Below, piece by piece: positions 25,137 to 33,821 of a stretch of 64,000 bases of DNA. A program made the position numbers and the translations under genes. The stretch covers positions 542,714 to 606,713 of the forward strand of contig NZ_LMPZ01000002.1 in assembly GCF_001424025.1 (NCBI RefSeq). The letters are read 5' to 3'. This stretch comes from Brevundimonas sp. Leaf363 (GTDB lineage Bacteria > Pseudomonadota > Alphaproteobacteria > Caulobacterales > Caulobacteraceae). Under the pieces are notes generated by a model. It made no database searches. It saw nothing but the letters and a program-made list of their open reading frames with translations, and was not told the origin of the DNA. The first letter of the stretch is position 1. The number at the start of each line of letters is the position of its first letter.

Positions 25137-25660
25137 GCCTTCGCTCCGAAGATGCGGGCCATCAGCCGTTCCAGCGCCTCGGCGTCCTGGGCGTCGAAGG
25201 CGGCGGTCACGGTCGCGTCCACGTCCAGCACGGCGATCAGTGCTCCATCAGCATCGAAGACCGGCGTGACGATCTCGCTGGCCGAGCGGCTGTCGCAAGC
25301 GATGTGGCCGGGGAATGCGTGGACGTCCTCGACAATCTGCGTCTGGCCCGTGCGCGCCGCCGCGCCGCAGACGCCCCGGTCGAAGCCGATTCTCAGGCAG
25401 CCCAGCGTGCCCTGGTAAGGGCCGACCACCAGTTCGCGGTCCTTGGCCGGATCGACGACATAGAAGCCGGTCCAGAAGAAATGATCGAAGGCGTCCGCCA
25501 GCATGGAGGCGACCGTGGCCATGCGCGCGGTACGATCTGGCTCGCCGTCCAGCACGGCGGCGATTTCTTCTTCAAGCTCCAGATACCGCGCGGCCTTGTC
25601 GGCGGGGCGGTCGAGACGGGCGGCGTAGGCCATTACAAACTCCGAGGACGGGCCGCTCAT
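25133..25660 (-). CDS. msrC: Free methionine-(R)-sulfoxide reductase (GAF domain)
   Basis: Reduces free Met-R-sulfoxide, a cytoplasmic repair and antioxidant function. The 175 residues start at ATG 25660 (MSGPSSEF), preceded by GCGAGG; a longer in-frame start at 25777 gives an implausible Pro/Arg-rich leader. It is a single GAF domain with the three catalytic cysteines: Cys88 in TLGCLRIG, Cys98 in RGVCGAA and Cys122 in GHIACDSRS. Their spacing of 10 and 24 residues is the same as in E. coli fRMsr (84, 94, 118). The WTGFYVVD and GPYQG segments are also diagnostic. It is first in an operon with the SDR and lyase. Confidence 0.92.
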   Translation of the reverse strand: MSGPSSEFVMAYAARLDRPADKAARYLELEEEIAAVLDGEPDRTARMATVASMLADAFDHFFWTGFYVVDPAKDRELVVGPYQGTLGCLRIGFDRGVCGAAARTGQTQIVEDVHAFPGHIACDSRSASEIVTPVFDADGALIAVLDVDATVTAAFDAQDAEALERLMARIFGAKA

Positions 25661-25802
25661 ATAGGCCTCGCGCCGATCTTGGCGAATGGACGACGGCGGC
25701 GGGCCTCTGGGCGTCCGCAGCGCCGGCGGATTCCAAGTCTGAACGAACGACGAAACATTCTGGCCGCCCTGCGGCAACGCTTATGGTGAAGCTGCGTTAA
25801 CC

Positions 25803-25830
25803 TTGACAGCACGTTAACGGTCGCTGACCA
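25803..25830 (+). promoter_or_regulatory. Candidate housekeeping promoter with TTAAC sites upstream of the Sel1-repeat gene
   Basis: TTGACAGC (25803-25810), 12 bases, then GCTGACCA (25823-25830) is a good fit to the Caulobacter consensus TTGACGS-N10-14-GCTANAWC. Three TTAAC words lie in and around it (25797, 25814, 25846); TTAACC resembles a CtrA half site. Their spacings do not match the canonical TTAA-N7-TTAA full site, so CtrA control is only a possibility. Confidence 0.5.
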
Positions 25831-25894
25831 TCGGTCTGGGAGATGGTTAACGGATGGACACGCGTAAGTGGTGTCCTGAAGTGGGGTGAGGGGT

Positions 25895-27376
25895 ATGGCG
25901 GACCGCGACATCGATGACGGACGCGCGCGACCCCGGCGTATGACGACGCCCGTCGTCAGCGTAGCGGCGGCGATCATACTGCTCATCCTTATCGTCCTCG
26001 CGCTGGCCAGCTGCGACTATCGCGGCGGCGGCGGGGGGCTTCAGTTCTGGCGCCGCGACAACTACGCGGCCAACGCCTGCCCGCGGCCGGCATCGGTGAC
26101 CGGGTCCGAATTCAATGCTCAGGAGATCGGTCTGCGCCAGCTGCGCCGGGCCGCCTTCCGTGGCGATTTCTTCGCCCAGCTTGAACTGGGTTCGCGCTAT
26201 TCGGCCCAGCGCGCCACCGACAAGAATATCGAAGATCCGATCGAAAGCTCGGTCTGGTACGCCATGGCGCTGACCAACGGCGAGGGCTATGCGCCGATCA
26301 ATCGGCAGGAGCGCGGCGGCTTCGGCGGTTGGCGGCCGCTGTCCCGGTTCGACGACTGTCGCGCCTTCGAGCGCCACGTTGCGTACGAGCGGCTGGACCG
26401 CCAGCTGTCGCAGATGAGTCGCGAGGAGCAGGACAAGGTCCGCGACCGCGTCGTCTACGTGCTGTCGACGCAGGACGCCGAAGGCTTCCGCACCCTGGCG
26501 CGCCTGCACGACGGCCTTTACGGCCCCTTCGGCGAGCCCGAGGACAACCGCGAGGCGCGCGAGGCCTGGGGGCGGGGGCAACCGGGGCCGAACGGGCGCG
26601 GCCGCCACGGCTACTGGACCGCCGCGGGCCTGTTCCAGCGTAACGACGTGGACGCCTATCTTTACAACTATCTGGCGGTGCAGACCGGCGACGTGGGCGC
26701 CTATGTGCTGCTGAAGGACTTCGAAGCCTCCTCACCCAACCGCGCTCAGTACGGCCGCTTCGTCGAGGCCAAGGCGCGCCAGTGGGTGCCGCCCTATGAG
26801 TTCTATCCGAACGACGCGCCCCAGTCAGGCGTGCCCTTCTCGGACGAGAGCCGCCCGCGCGGCGACGCCTATGAATACGCCCTGTCGCGGATGGGCGGCG
26901 AGCTGCCCTTCGTCCACGTGGCGCGGGCCCTGCGCTATCTGGGGGTGACCGACACTGTGGCCCTGCGGCCCGAGGACCTGTCCAAGCACCAGATCGAGAC
27001 CCTGGAGGCCATGCTGGGCCATCCGATGGAATCGCGCCTGTCCTATCTGGAACGGGTGCGCGCCATCCAGCTGGCGGCGGTCAACGGCTCCTCCGAGGCG
27101 CAACTGGTGCTGGCGGTCATGTACGCCGAGGGCATCGGGGTTCCGACCGACTATGCCCGCGCCTTCCACTGGTTCGACCAGGCCGCCCGCCAGGGCAGCC
27201 CGGAGGCCAAGTTCGCCATGTCCAGCTACTTCGCCCTGGGCGTCGCGGGGGTGGCCGACCAAGACAAGGCCCAGGCCGTCGCCTTCCGCATCGAATCGGC
27301 GCTGTCGGGCTTCGCGCCCTCCGCGTCGCGCCTGCAGGCGGTCCTCGCCCAGGTGTCCCGCTCGCAGCGCCGCTAA
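25895..27376 (+). CDS. Membrane-anchored Sel1-repeat protein of unknown function
   Basis: The 493 residues start at ATG 25895; a GTG three codons earlier is possible. A short Arg-rich cytoplasmic tail and one membrane span (about residues 20-42, VVSVAAAIILLILIVLALAS) suggest a periplasmic body, with a Cys at the end of the span (LASCDY) that could be a lipid site. Helical repeats of Sel1/TPR type are visible: LRRAAFRGDFFAQLELGSRYS near 85-105, and a clearer pair near 400-470 (NGSSEAQLVLAVMYAEGIGV, then GSPEAKFAMSSYFALGV). Sel1 arrays usually mediate protein contacts in envelope or signalling processes. The beta-helix gene follows after 15 bp, so the two are probably co-expressed. Confidence 0.7.
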   Translation: MADRDIDDGRARPRRMTTPVVSVAAAIILLILIVLALASCDYRGGGGGLQFWRRDNYAANACPRPASVTGSEFNAQEIGLRQLRRAAFRGDFFAQLELGSRYSAQRATDKNIEDPIESSVWYAMALTNGEGYAPINRQERGGFGGWRPLSRFDDCRAFERHVAYERLDRQLSQMSREEQDKVRDRVVYVLSTQDAEGFRTLARLHDGLYGPFGEPEDNREAREAWGRGQPGPNGRGRHGYWTAAGLFQRNDVDAYLYNYLAVQTGDVGAYVLLKDFEASSPNRAQYGRFVEAKARQWVPPYEFYPNDAPQSGVPFSDESRPRGDAYEYALSRMGGELPFVHVARALRYLGVTDTVALRPEDLSKHQIETLEAMLGHPMESRLSYLERVRAIQLAAVNGSSEAQLVLAVMYAEGIGVPTDYARAFHWFDQAARQGSPEAKFAMSSYFALGVAGVADQDKAQAVAFRIESALSGFAPSASRLQAVLAQVSRSQRR

Positions 27377-27391
27377 AGGAGGGCGTAAGTC

Positions 27392-29002
27392 ATGACCATT
27401 CGCCGTCCCAAACTGATCACCGCCCTCGCGACCGGCCTGATCGCCGCCCTGGCGATCACCGGCGCCGCCGCGTCCCAGACCAGCTATGGCCAGGTCGCCG
27501 CCAAGGTCGAAAGCCAGACGCGCCCCAACTTCGGCGCCCTGCTGGATCCGCCGACACGCGGCACACGGTATCGTCCCCACCAGCGGCGCTGGAACTATGG
27601 CCAGTATCGTCATGGCCCGGGCTTCCTGCCGGCCCCGCCCATCCTGGGCGGCGAAGAAGTCGTGCTGGTGGACTGCGGCGGCAATCCGGGCTCGGGAGCG
27701 GTCGAGACGGCCGTGCAACGGGTTCGTCCCGGCGGCACCCTGATCATCCGCGCGCGCGCCGGCGGCTGCGTCGGATGGCTGAACATCGACAAGCCCATGA
27801 CCGTCATGGGCGAGGGCCGCTTCGATCCGCGGGATGACGAGTTTTCGGCCCCCAGCACCCTGCAGGCGCCGGACGGCGCGCCCTGCATGACGGTGGCGCG
27901 CGGCGTGCGGGTGCAGGTGCGGGACATCGTCTTCGCCTCGCCGCGCGCCGGTGACGCGGCCTGCATCGTGTCATACGGCGGCGAGGTCGTGGCCCAGAAC
28001 GTCGGCATGCGCCACACCGGCGACGAGGCGGCGATCTATGCCGACGGCGGCCTGCTGGACCTGCGCGACATGCGGGTGAACGCCGACACCGTCGCGCCCG
28101 CAGTGGTCGCAGACGGCGCGACGCTTCGGACGGATGAAGTCTACATCGCCGGCTCGTCCTCGGGCCTGGAGGTCGTGCCCGGCGCGGGCGGCCAGACGCA
28201 GATCAACCGCACCCGCATCATCGGCCCCAGCCGCCAGAGCACCTTCGGCCCGCGCGCCATCGGCATCCTGGTGCGCGCCATGCGCGACTACGGCGAGATC
28301 GCCATCACCAACTCCAAGGTCTGCGGCTATCCCGAAGGGATCGTGGTGGAGGGCGCGACGGTGCGTCTGGACCGCACGCGCATCTGCAAGGCTGATACCG
28401 CTGTGTCGCTGCATGGCGGTGAGGTCTCCATCGAGAACTCGCGGCTGGTCGCCGAGACCTATGGCGTCGCCGTGGTCGCCGGTCAGGCGACGATCAAGAA
28501 CAACATCCTGGCCGATGTCAGCCGCCGGGCCTGGTACCAGGAGAACCGCGGCGTGATCGTGGCCGAGGGCAATCGCGTCTGGTCCACCAGCCTGTGCCCG
28601 CTGGGATACCAGCCGGTCTATGGCAACCGCTTCGCGCCCGTGTGGTCGGGCGGCGGCGGCCAGGGCTATACCTGCATGAGCTATCCCTATCCGCGCGAAT
28701 GGTGGCGCCGGGATGAAAGCTCGCTGGGCGTCGCCTATGACCCGCGCGTGACCATCCCGGAATACTACGACCAGTTCCGCACCGGCTACGGCTGGTACGA
28801 TTGCCGGGGCCGATTCGTCTCAGAAGGGCGCTATTACGGCGAGGATCGCTGGAGCCGAGGCTCTCAAGGATTCACCCGCGAATGCCCCCGCCCGCGTAAC
28901 TATGGCAGCGGTTACGGCGGCGGCTATCGCAACAGCCCCTGGTCGGACGGCTACTCGGACTACGACATCGATTTCGACGCGGGCTTCTCTTACGGGCTTT
29001 GA
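27392..29002 (+). CDS. Exported right-handed beta-helix repeat protein
   Basis: The 536-residue protein has an N-terminal signal (MTIRRPKLITALATGLIAAL to about residue 30) preceded by a strong AAAGGAGG. From about 85 to 390 it has regular short strands and turns typical of a parallel beta-helix (for example VQVRDIVFASPRAGDAACIV, AQNVGMRHTGDEAAIYAD, IAITNSKVCGYPEGIVVEGA, VSIENSRLVAETYGVAVV). The C-terminal 130 residues are rich in Tyr, Gly, Trp and Arg (YGSGYGGGYRNSPWSDGY), suggesting a flexible or surface-binding tail. Beta-helix proteins include polysaccharide lyases and adhesins, but I see no catalytic motif. It is linked to the Sel1-repeat gene upstream and ends 3 bp from convergent pgeF. 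Confidence 0.75.
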   Translation: MTIRRPKLITALATGLIAALAITGAAASQTSYGQVAAKVESQTRPNFGALLDPPTRGTRYRPHQRRWNYGQYRHGPGFLPAPPILGGEEVVLVDCGGNPGSGAVETAVQRVRPGGTLIIRARAGGCVGWLNIDKPMTVMGEGRFDPRDDEFSAPSTLQAPDGAPCMTVARGVRVQVRDIVFASPRAGDAACIVSYGGEVVAQNVGMRHTGDEAAIYADGGLLDLRDMRVNADTVAPAVVADGATLRTDEVYIAGSSSGLEVVPGAGGQTQINRTRIIGPSRQSTFGPRAIGILVRAMRDYGEIAITNSKVCGYPEGIVVEGATVRLDRTRICKADTAVSLHGGEVSIENSRLVAETYGVAVVAGQATIKNNILADVSRRAWYQENRGVIVAEGNRVWSTSLCPLGYQPVYGNRFAPVWSGGGGQGYTCMSYPYPREWWRRDESSLGVAYDPRVTIPEYYDQFRTGYGWYDCRGRFVSEGRYYGEDRWSRGSQGFTRECPRPRNYGSGYGGGYRNSPWSDGYSDYDIDFDAGFSYGL

Positions 29003-29005
29003 GGC

Positions 29006-29785
29006 CTAGCCGAGACTGATCGCCGAGATCAGGCGGCCGAAGTCTGGCTCGTCCCTCTGGAAGGCGCGGCGGTTGGAGAAGAAGCGGGCCTCGTCTGCGC
29101 AGGTGTCGTCGCCGGTCCAGGCGGCGCGGCCGACGCCGGCGTCGCTCAGATGGCCCAGTACGTAACCGGGCAGGTCGAACTGGCGGTGCGCCGCATCGCG
29201 GCCAGGGGCGAAGAAGGCGGTCGATCGCGGATCGGGATGGACAAAGCGATCCTCGAAGGCGGCGTCGACCTCATAGGAGGCCTGGGCGATGCAGGGGCCG
29301 ACGACGGCGACCATGCGCGACGGCTCAGCGCCCAGGGCCTGCATGGCCGCAACGGTGGAGTGAATCACGCCGCCCAGCGCGCCCTTCCAGCCCGCATGCG
29401 CCGCGCCTATCACGCCGGCCTGCGCATCGGCCAGCAGCACCGGCGCGCAGTCAGCCGTCAGGACGGCGCAGACCGGTCCCCGCACCGCGGTGACCACGGC
29501 GTCGCCGTCCGGCCGCTCGCCCTTCCACGGTCCTTCGGCGACCCGAACGAGGGCGGAATGGATCTGGTAGCAGGCGGCCAGATCATCGAGGTCGCCGCCC
29601 ATCCAGGCGGCGGCGCGGCGGCGGTTTTCCGTCACGGCCGCTGGATCGTCGCTGGAGCCGACGCCGACGTTCAAGCCCTGATACAGGCCGGTCGAGACGC
29701 CGCCCGCGCGGGTGAAGAAACCATGGCGCACGCCGGCCTCGGTCAGCAGCGGATGGGTGATCGGCTCGGGCGCGCGTTCGGTCAT
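29006..29785 (-). CDS. pgeF: Peptidoglycan editing factor PgeF (laccase-domain protein)
   Basis: Cytoplasmic enzyme of the DUF152/laccase-domain family that removes wrongly built muropeptide precursors (L-Ser in place of L-Ala), also reported as a purine nucleoside phosphorylase-type activity. The 259 residues start at ATG 29785 (MTERAPEPITHPLL), overlapping the upstream DUF4287 gene by 4 bp. Family motifs: HGFFTRAGGVSTGLYQGLNVG, LTADCAPVLLAD, GAAHAGWKGALGGVI (metal His) and GPCIAQASYEVD, with the metal-binding Cys in TADC. Length is normal. It is last in the lgt-methyltransferase-DUF4287-pgeF operon. Confidence 0.92.
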   Translation of the reverse strand: MTERAPEPITHPLLTEAGVRHGFFTRAGGVSTGLYQGLNVGVGSSDDPAAVTENRRRAAAWMGGDLDDLAACYQIHSALVRVAEGPWKGERPDGDAVVTAVRGPVCAVLTADCAPVLLADAQAGVIGAAHAGWKGALGGVIHSTVAAMQALGAEPSRMVAVVGPCIAQASYEVDAAFEDRFVHPDPRSTAFFAPGRDAAHRQFDLPGYVLGHLSDAGVGRAAWTGDDTCADEARFFSNRRAFQRDEPDFGRLISAISLG

Positions 29786-29994
29786 TTCAGCCCGTCTTGC
29801 GCAAGCGTGTAGGCGACCACGGCGTTCGCGTGACCGTGGCCCATCCCGTGCTGGTCCTTCAGGACGGCGACCAGCTCCATGTGTTTGGCCGGGTATGCAT
29901 CCCGCACGACCCGCTGCCATTCGACGATGGGGCGGCCGTACTTCTTTTCAATCGATGGGAAATAGGACGCTGGGCCTTTCACCGGTTCGGTCAT
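29782..29994 (-). CDS. DUF4287 domain-containing small protein
   Basis: A 70-residue soluble protein starting MTEPVKGPASYFPSIEKKYG. It matches the DUF4287 pattern: SYFPSIEKKYGRPI near the N-terminus, then KHMELVAVLKDQHGMGHGHANAVVAY. The motif is often found as a stand-alone small protein or fused to DUF5655. No biochemical role is established that I know of. It overlaps its neighbours by 4 bp on both sides (ATGA), so it is translationally locked between the methyltransferase and pgeF genes. That implies a stoichiometric or at least co-regulated role. Confidence 0.85.
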   Translation of the reverse strand: MTEPVKGPASYFPSIEKKYGRPIVEWQRVVRDAYPAKHMELVAVLKDQHGMGHGHANAVVAYTLAQDGLK

Positions 29995-31067
29995 GCAAGC
30001 TCCTCCTCGAATCCCGGGGCGATGAAACCGGGCGCGGTGACGGCGGCGACCTTGAACAGCCGGCCCATCTGATCGGGACCGATCAGGCGGTCCAACTGGC
30101 GGTCGATCACGCGGGCCTGATCGGGACGGCCCGACTTCAACCGATGGGCGCGGTGCTCGATCCCCAGCAGCGACAGGAAGTCGCCTTGGGTCAACAGACG
30201 GGGCGAGGCCGCGCCGGCCTCTCGCGCCGCCGCCTGGACCGTGGGGAAGTCGGCCCATTGGGTCAGGTCGGCATGGCCCGGCTCGGCCAGCGGATCGACC
30301 TTCTGATGCGCTTTCAGGGCCTGCAGGGTGTCGCCCGGGCCCGGCGCGTCGCGGCCATAGTCGATCAGCAGGGCGGCGCCGCCCGCGCGCGACACCTTGT
30401 CCGCCACGGCGCCGGCGAAGGCGATCTGGGCGGCTGAGGTCTCGACCGTCTGTCCGATTTCGACGGGCCAAGAGGGGGGCGTGAAGCCGGGAGCCGCCGT
30501 CAGGCCGAAGACGAGACCCTCCGCATCGTCCACACCGATGCGCCGCTCGGCCCAGCCGGCGTCGGTGCGCACGAACTGGCGCGCGGGCAGGCAGTCCAGC
30601 ACCTCGTTGGCGATCAGGATCATCGGCGCGTCTTCGGGCAGGGCCGGAACGCTCTCGAGCCAGCGGGGGGTGAGGCCCAGCGGCTCCAGACGCGCCGCCT
30701 GCGCCGCACGCAGCGGTGCGCTGGGCTCCACCAACACCAGGTCCAGCGCCGCCATGAATTCCGGCGCCAGCCGCGCGGCGCGCAGGGCGTCGGCCATAAG
30801 CGTCCCGTCGCCCGGCCCGACCTCGGCCAGGGTGACGCGGGCGGGCGATCCCAACCGGGTCCAGCACTCGATAGCCCAGAGGCCGATCAGTTCGCCGAAC
30901 ATCTGGCTGACGCCGGGCGCGGTGATGAAGTCGCCGCCCTCGCCCAGACGCGGGCGCACGGCGTAATAGCCGTCCTCGGGATCGTGCAGGCAGCGGCGGA
31001 CGTAGTCGGCCACCGTCATAGGCCCGGTGAGGGCGATCTCGCGCACCAGTCGCTGTTTCAGCGACAC
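29991..31067 (-). CDS. Class I SAM-dependent methyltransferase (MidA/NDUFAF7 family)
   Basis: Homologue of the mitochondrial complex I assembly methyltransferase NDUFAF7, which modifies an Arg of the 49 kDa subunit. The 358 residues show DUF185 motifs: MTVADYVRRCLHDPEDGYY near the N-terminus, GDFITAPGVSQMFGELIG, the SAM-binding LAEVGPGDGTLMAD, VLVEPSAPLRAAQ, LIANEVLDCLPARQF and LLIDYGRD. A bacterial role in complex I (Nuo) assembly is the obvious inference, but nuo genes are not in the window. It starts with GTG at 31067, 7 bp after the lgt stop, and overlaps the DUF4287 gene by 4 bp. Confidence 0.9.
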   Translation of the reverse strand: MSLKQRLVREIALTGPMTVADYVRRCLHDPEDGYYAVRPRLGEGGDFITAPGVSQMFGELIGLWAIECWTRLGSPARVTLAEVGPGDGTLMADALRAARLAPEFMAALDLVLVEPSAPLRAAQAARLEPLGLTPRWLESVPALPEDAPMILIANEVLDCLPARQFVRTDAGWAERRIGVDDAEGLVFGLTAAPGFTPPSWPVEIGQTVETSAAQIAFAGAVADKVSRAGGAALLIDYGRDAPGPGDTLQALKAHQKVDPLAEPGHADLTQWADFPTVQAAAREAGAASPRLLTQGDFLSLLGIEHRAHRLKSGRPDQARVIDRQLDRLIGPDQMGRLFKVAAVTAPGFIAPGFEEELA

Positions 31068-31074
31068 GCTTGCC

Positions 31075-31944
31075 TCACGCGGCGGCGGGCGGCCGGTTCC
31101 AGGCCCGCCAGATTAGATAGCCGCCGACCAGGATCATCGGGATCGACAACATCATCCCCATGGTCAGGCCCAGCGGGAAGTTCGGCATGCCGAAGTCCGG
31201 CTCGCGCACATTCTCCAGCAATGCCCGCGAGAGGCCGTAGCCGACCAGAAACAGGCCGGCGATGTAGCCTGGCTTGGACAGCAACCGCAGTCGCCAGATC
31301 GCGAAGCTGAGCACGCCGAACAGGGCCAGGCCCTCGAGCCCCGCCTCATACAGCTGGCTGGGATGGCGCGGCGCATCGCCGGCCGGACAGACGCCGTACA
31401 GCTCGATGATCTTCTGGTTACAGAAGCGGATGGCCCAGGGGACGGTCGTCTCGCGGCCCCACAGCTCGCCGTTGATGAAGTTGGCCAGGCGACCGAAGAA
31501 CAGGCCGATCGGCACGACCGGCGCGACCAGGTCGGCCAAGGCCAGCAGGTTGAGTTTGCGCTGCCACGCGAACCAGACCAGCGCCGCCGTGACGCCCAAG
31601 AAGCCGCCGTGGAAGCTCATGCCGCCGCCCCACAGCTGGAACAGCTCCAGCCGCTCGCCGAGCGTGTCGCCCGTGAACAGCTGGGCGAACATCGCCGGCT
31701 GGTAGAACAATGCATAGCCGAAACGCCCGCCCAGGATGATGCCCAGCGTGATCCACAGCACCAGATCGTCCAGCTGCGGCGTCGTCACCGGCGGCTTGCG
31801 CGGCGCCCAAAGCGCCTCGTTGCGGGCCAGGCGGGCGGCGTACCACCACCCCAGAACGATCCCGGCCACATAGGCCAGGGCGTACCAACGGATGGGCAGG
31901 GGGCCGATGCTGATGAGCACCGGATCGAATTCTGGAAAGATCAC
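31075..31944 (-). CDS. lgt: Prolipoprotein diacylglyceryl transferase
   Basis: Inner-membrane enzyme that attaches diacylglycerol from phosphatidylglycerol to the lipobox Cys of prolipoproteins. The 289 residues have about seven membrane spans and the Lgt signature GRLANFINGELWGRETTVPW, plus the catalytic-loop His in MSFHGGFLG. The gene starts at GTG 31944 (MIFPEFDPVLISIGPLPIRWYA). It leads the operon with the NDUFAF7-like methyltransferase, DUF4287 and pgeF, and is divergent from ubiK. Several predicted lipoproteins in the window (hydrolase 42784, lipoprotein 37456, beta-lactamase 48988) would be its substrates. Confidence 0.95.
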   Translation of the reverse strand: MIFPEFDPVLISIGPLPIRWYALAYVAGIVLGWWYAARLARNEALWAPRKPPVTTPQLDDLVLWITLGIILGGRFGYALFYQPAMFAQLFTGDTLGERLELFQLWGGGMSFHGGFLGVTAALVWFAWQRKLNLLALADLVAPVVPIGLFFGRLANFINGELWGRETTVPWAIRFCNQKIIELYGVCPAGDAPRHPSQLYEAGLEGLALFGVLSFAIWRLRLLSKPGYIAGLFLVGYGLSRALLENVREPDFGMPNFPLGLTMGMMLSIPMILVGGYLIWRAWNRPPAAA

Positions 31945-32112
31945 GCGTCGGTCCTGAGAAGCCTGCGGCCGCCGCTGTCTAGCAAGCGGCGTCGGACACG
32001 TCGCGCGGTTTTCAACGGCGAACCGCGCCTTGCCTTGTGGTCGTCAAGGTTTCGTTCACCATATGCGGTAGACCCTCCTTAACGAAGTTCGGCTGCGCCG
32101 ACCGGAGCCTTC

Positions 32113-32415
32113 ATGCAGACCCGCAATCCAATTCTCGACGAGTTCGCCAAGCTGACGACCGGCGCCATGGGCCTGGCCCAGGCGGCGGGCGAGGAGGCCA
32201 AGTCGGCCTTCCGCGCCCAGACCGACCGCGTCGCCGCCGAACTGGACCTAGTGCGCCGCGACGAGTTCGACGCCCTCAAAGCCGAGATCGCCGCCTTGCG
32301 CGCGGAGATCGCTGGACTGAAGGGCGAAGAGCCTGCCGCCGCCCCGAAGCCGCGAAAGAAGCCTCAAACGGGAACGTCCACAGGCGGAACTCCCGCTCCG
32401 GACGCAGCCGGTTGA
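32113..32415 (+). CDS. ubiK: Accessory factor UbiK family protein (ubiquinone biosynthesis)
   Basis: Small BMFP-type protein that binds lipids and assists the soluble ubiquinone biosynthesis complex under aerobic conditions. The 100 residues comprise an N-terminal amphipathic helix (MQTRNPILDEFAKLTTGAMG), a coiled-coil region (about 35-72, with VRRDEFDALKAEIAALRAEI, the family hallmark) and a disordered Lys/Pro/Thr tail. Length is normal. It is divergent from lgt, a conserved neighbourhood in alphaproteobacteria as I recall. A TTAACG word lies about 40 bases upstream of the start. Confidence 0.87.
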   Translation: MQTRNPILDEFAKLTTGAMGLAQAAGEEAKSAFRAQTDRVAAELDLVRRDEFDALKAEIAALRAEIAGLKGEEPAAAPKPRKKPQTGTSTGGTPAPDAAG

Positions 32416-32494
32416 GCCGAATCCGACAACACGCCTACCGTCTGTCCATACGCCGCGAGTCGCGGTTCTCCCCGCCAACGAACGGAAAATCCTG

Positions 32495-32998
32495 ATGGAC
32501 GCTGCCAGTCCGGAAGTGCTCGACGCGCCCATGGATCCGCTGGACGTGGTCGAACACGTTCTGAACGCGGAGAACCTGCCGTTCGACCGCACGGACGACG
32601 GCGACCTGGCCTTCGCCCTGGCGGGCGACTGGAAGGACTATGAGCTGTGGTTCGCCTGGCGGCCCGAGGGCGATTGCCTGCAGCTGTGCTGTGCGCTGGA
32701 CCTGCGCGTCGGCAAGTCGAAGCGGGTCCACGCCAACGAACTGGTCAGCCTGATCAACCAGCGCACCTGGATGGGGCATTTCGAGGTGTGGAGCGCGGAC
32801 GGCGAGGTGGTGTTCCGCCACTCCCTGGCCCTGCCGCACGGCGAGCGCCCGACCCTGGCGCAGGCGGCGTCCATGATCGATGCGGCGGTCGAGGCGGCGG
32901 ATCGCTACTATCCGGCCTTCGACTTCATGATCCGTGGCTCGAAGAAGCCGCAGGAAGCGATCGACGCCTGCATGTTCGAGACGGTCGGCAACGCCTGA
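32495..32998 (+). CDS. YbjN domain-containing protein
   Basis: The 167 residues belong to the YbjN/type III secretion-chaperone-like fold family. Visible family features are DVVEHVLNAENLPFDR near the N-terminus, WFAWRPEGDCLQLCCALDLRV in the middle, and the C-terminal DRYYPAFDFMIRGSKKPQEAID. It is cytosolic, with no signal. Overexpression of E. coli YbjN affects motility and stress responses, but the molecular role is unclear. It is followed 4 bp later by proC, so the two probably form an operon, an arrangement I recall from other Caulobacterales. Confidence 0.85.
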   Translation: MDAASPEVLDAPMDPLDVVEHVLNAENLPFDRTDDGDLAFALAGDWKDYELWFAWRPEGDCLQLCCALDLRVGKSKRVHANELVSLINQRTWMGHFEVWSADGEVVFRHSLALPHGERPTLAQAASMIDAAVEAADRYYPAFDFMIRGSKKPQEAIDACMFETVGNA

Positions 32999-33002
32999 TC
33001 CG

Positions 33003-33821
33003 ATGACCGACGGCCCGATCGTGACCGAGGGGGCTGTCGCACTGATGGGCTGTGGTCGCCTGGGCTCGGCCATTCTCGAGGGCTGGCTGAAGACGGGCGC
33101 GGTCGCGCCTGAGCGGCTGATCATCCTGACGCCGTCGTCCAAGCCGGCCGCCGAGGCCGCGCGGGCGAAGGGCGCGCGGATCAATCCGGGCGCAGCGGCG
33201 CTCGGCGAAGTCTCCACCCTGGTGATCTCGGTGAAGCCGGCCATGTGGCGGGCGGCGTCCGAGCCTGTGGCGCCGTCGCTGGCGGTGGACGCGACGGTGG
33301 TCTCGGTCATGGCGGGCGTACGCGCCGCCAGTCTGTCGGAGGTGTTCGGCCAGCGGGCGGTTGCGCGCGTCATGCCGACGACCGGCGTGGCCCAGGCGCA
33401 GGGCGTGGCCTCGATCTGGGCCGCGACCCAGGCGGCCCGGGAGGCGGCGCGCGGCCTGTTCGCGCCGGTGGCCGAAGTGGTCGATCTGGCCGACGAGGGT
33501 CTGATCGACGCGGCGACGGCCGTGTCTGGCTCGGGCCCGGCCTATTTTCATGCCTTCGCCAAGGCCCTGGCCGAAGCGGGGGAGGCCGAAGGGCTGGACC
33601 CCGCCGATGCGGTTCGGCTGGCGCGGGCGACCCTGCGCTCGGCGGCGGCGGGACTGGAAGACGGCGCCGATCTGGACGCCCTGATCGCGCGCGTGGCCTC
33701 GCCGGGCGGCACCACCCAGGCCGGGCTCAAGGCCCTCGCCGAGGCAGGCATGTCGACGGCGGCGGGGGCGGCTGTTCAGGCCGCCGTCCGGCGGGCGCGC
33801 GAGCTGTCCGCTAACGGCTGA
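33003..33821 (+). CDS. proC: Pyrroline-5-carboxylate reductase
   Basis: Last step of proline synthesis: reduces 1-pyrroline-5-carboxylate to L-proline using NAD(P)H. The 272 residues start at ATG 33003 (MTDGPIVTEGAVALMGCG), 4 bp after the ybjN stop. Motifs: GCGRLGSAI (Rossmann), VISVKPAM, VSVMAGV, RVMPTTGVAQAQG and the C-terminal signature AATAVSGSGPAYFHAFAKAL with ARATLRSAAAGLE and VASPGGTTQAGLKAL. All are standard for ProC. The 3' end overlaps a convergent small gene by 11 bp. Confidence 0.94.
   Translation: MTDGPIVTEGAVALMGCGRLGSAILEGWLKTGAVAPERLIILTPSSKPAAEAARAKGARINPGAAALGEVSTLVISVKPAMWRAASEPVAPSLAVDATVVSVMAGVRAASLSEVFGQRAVARVMPTTGVAQAQGVASIWAATQAAREAARGLFAPVAEVVDLADEGLIDAATAVSGSGPAYFHAFAKALAEAGEAEGLDPADAVRLARATLRSAAAGLEDGADLDALIARVASPGGTTQAGLKALAEAGMSTAAGAAVQAAVRRARELSANG

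Noticed and set aside
29786..29920. Extended N-terminus of PgeF
   Set aside because: It would overlap the DUF4287 gene entirely in another frame. The ATG at 29785 forms the ATGA overlap seen at the other junctions of this operon.
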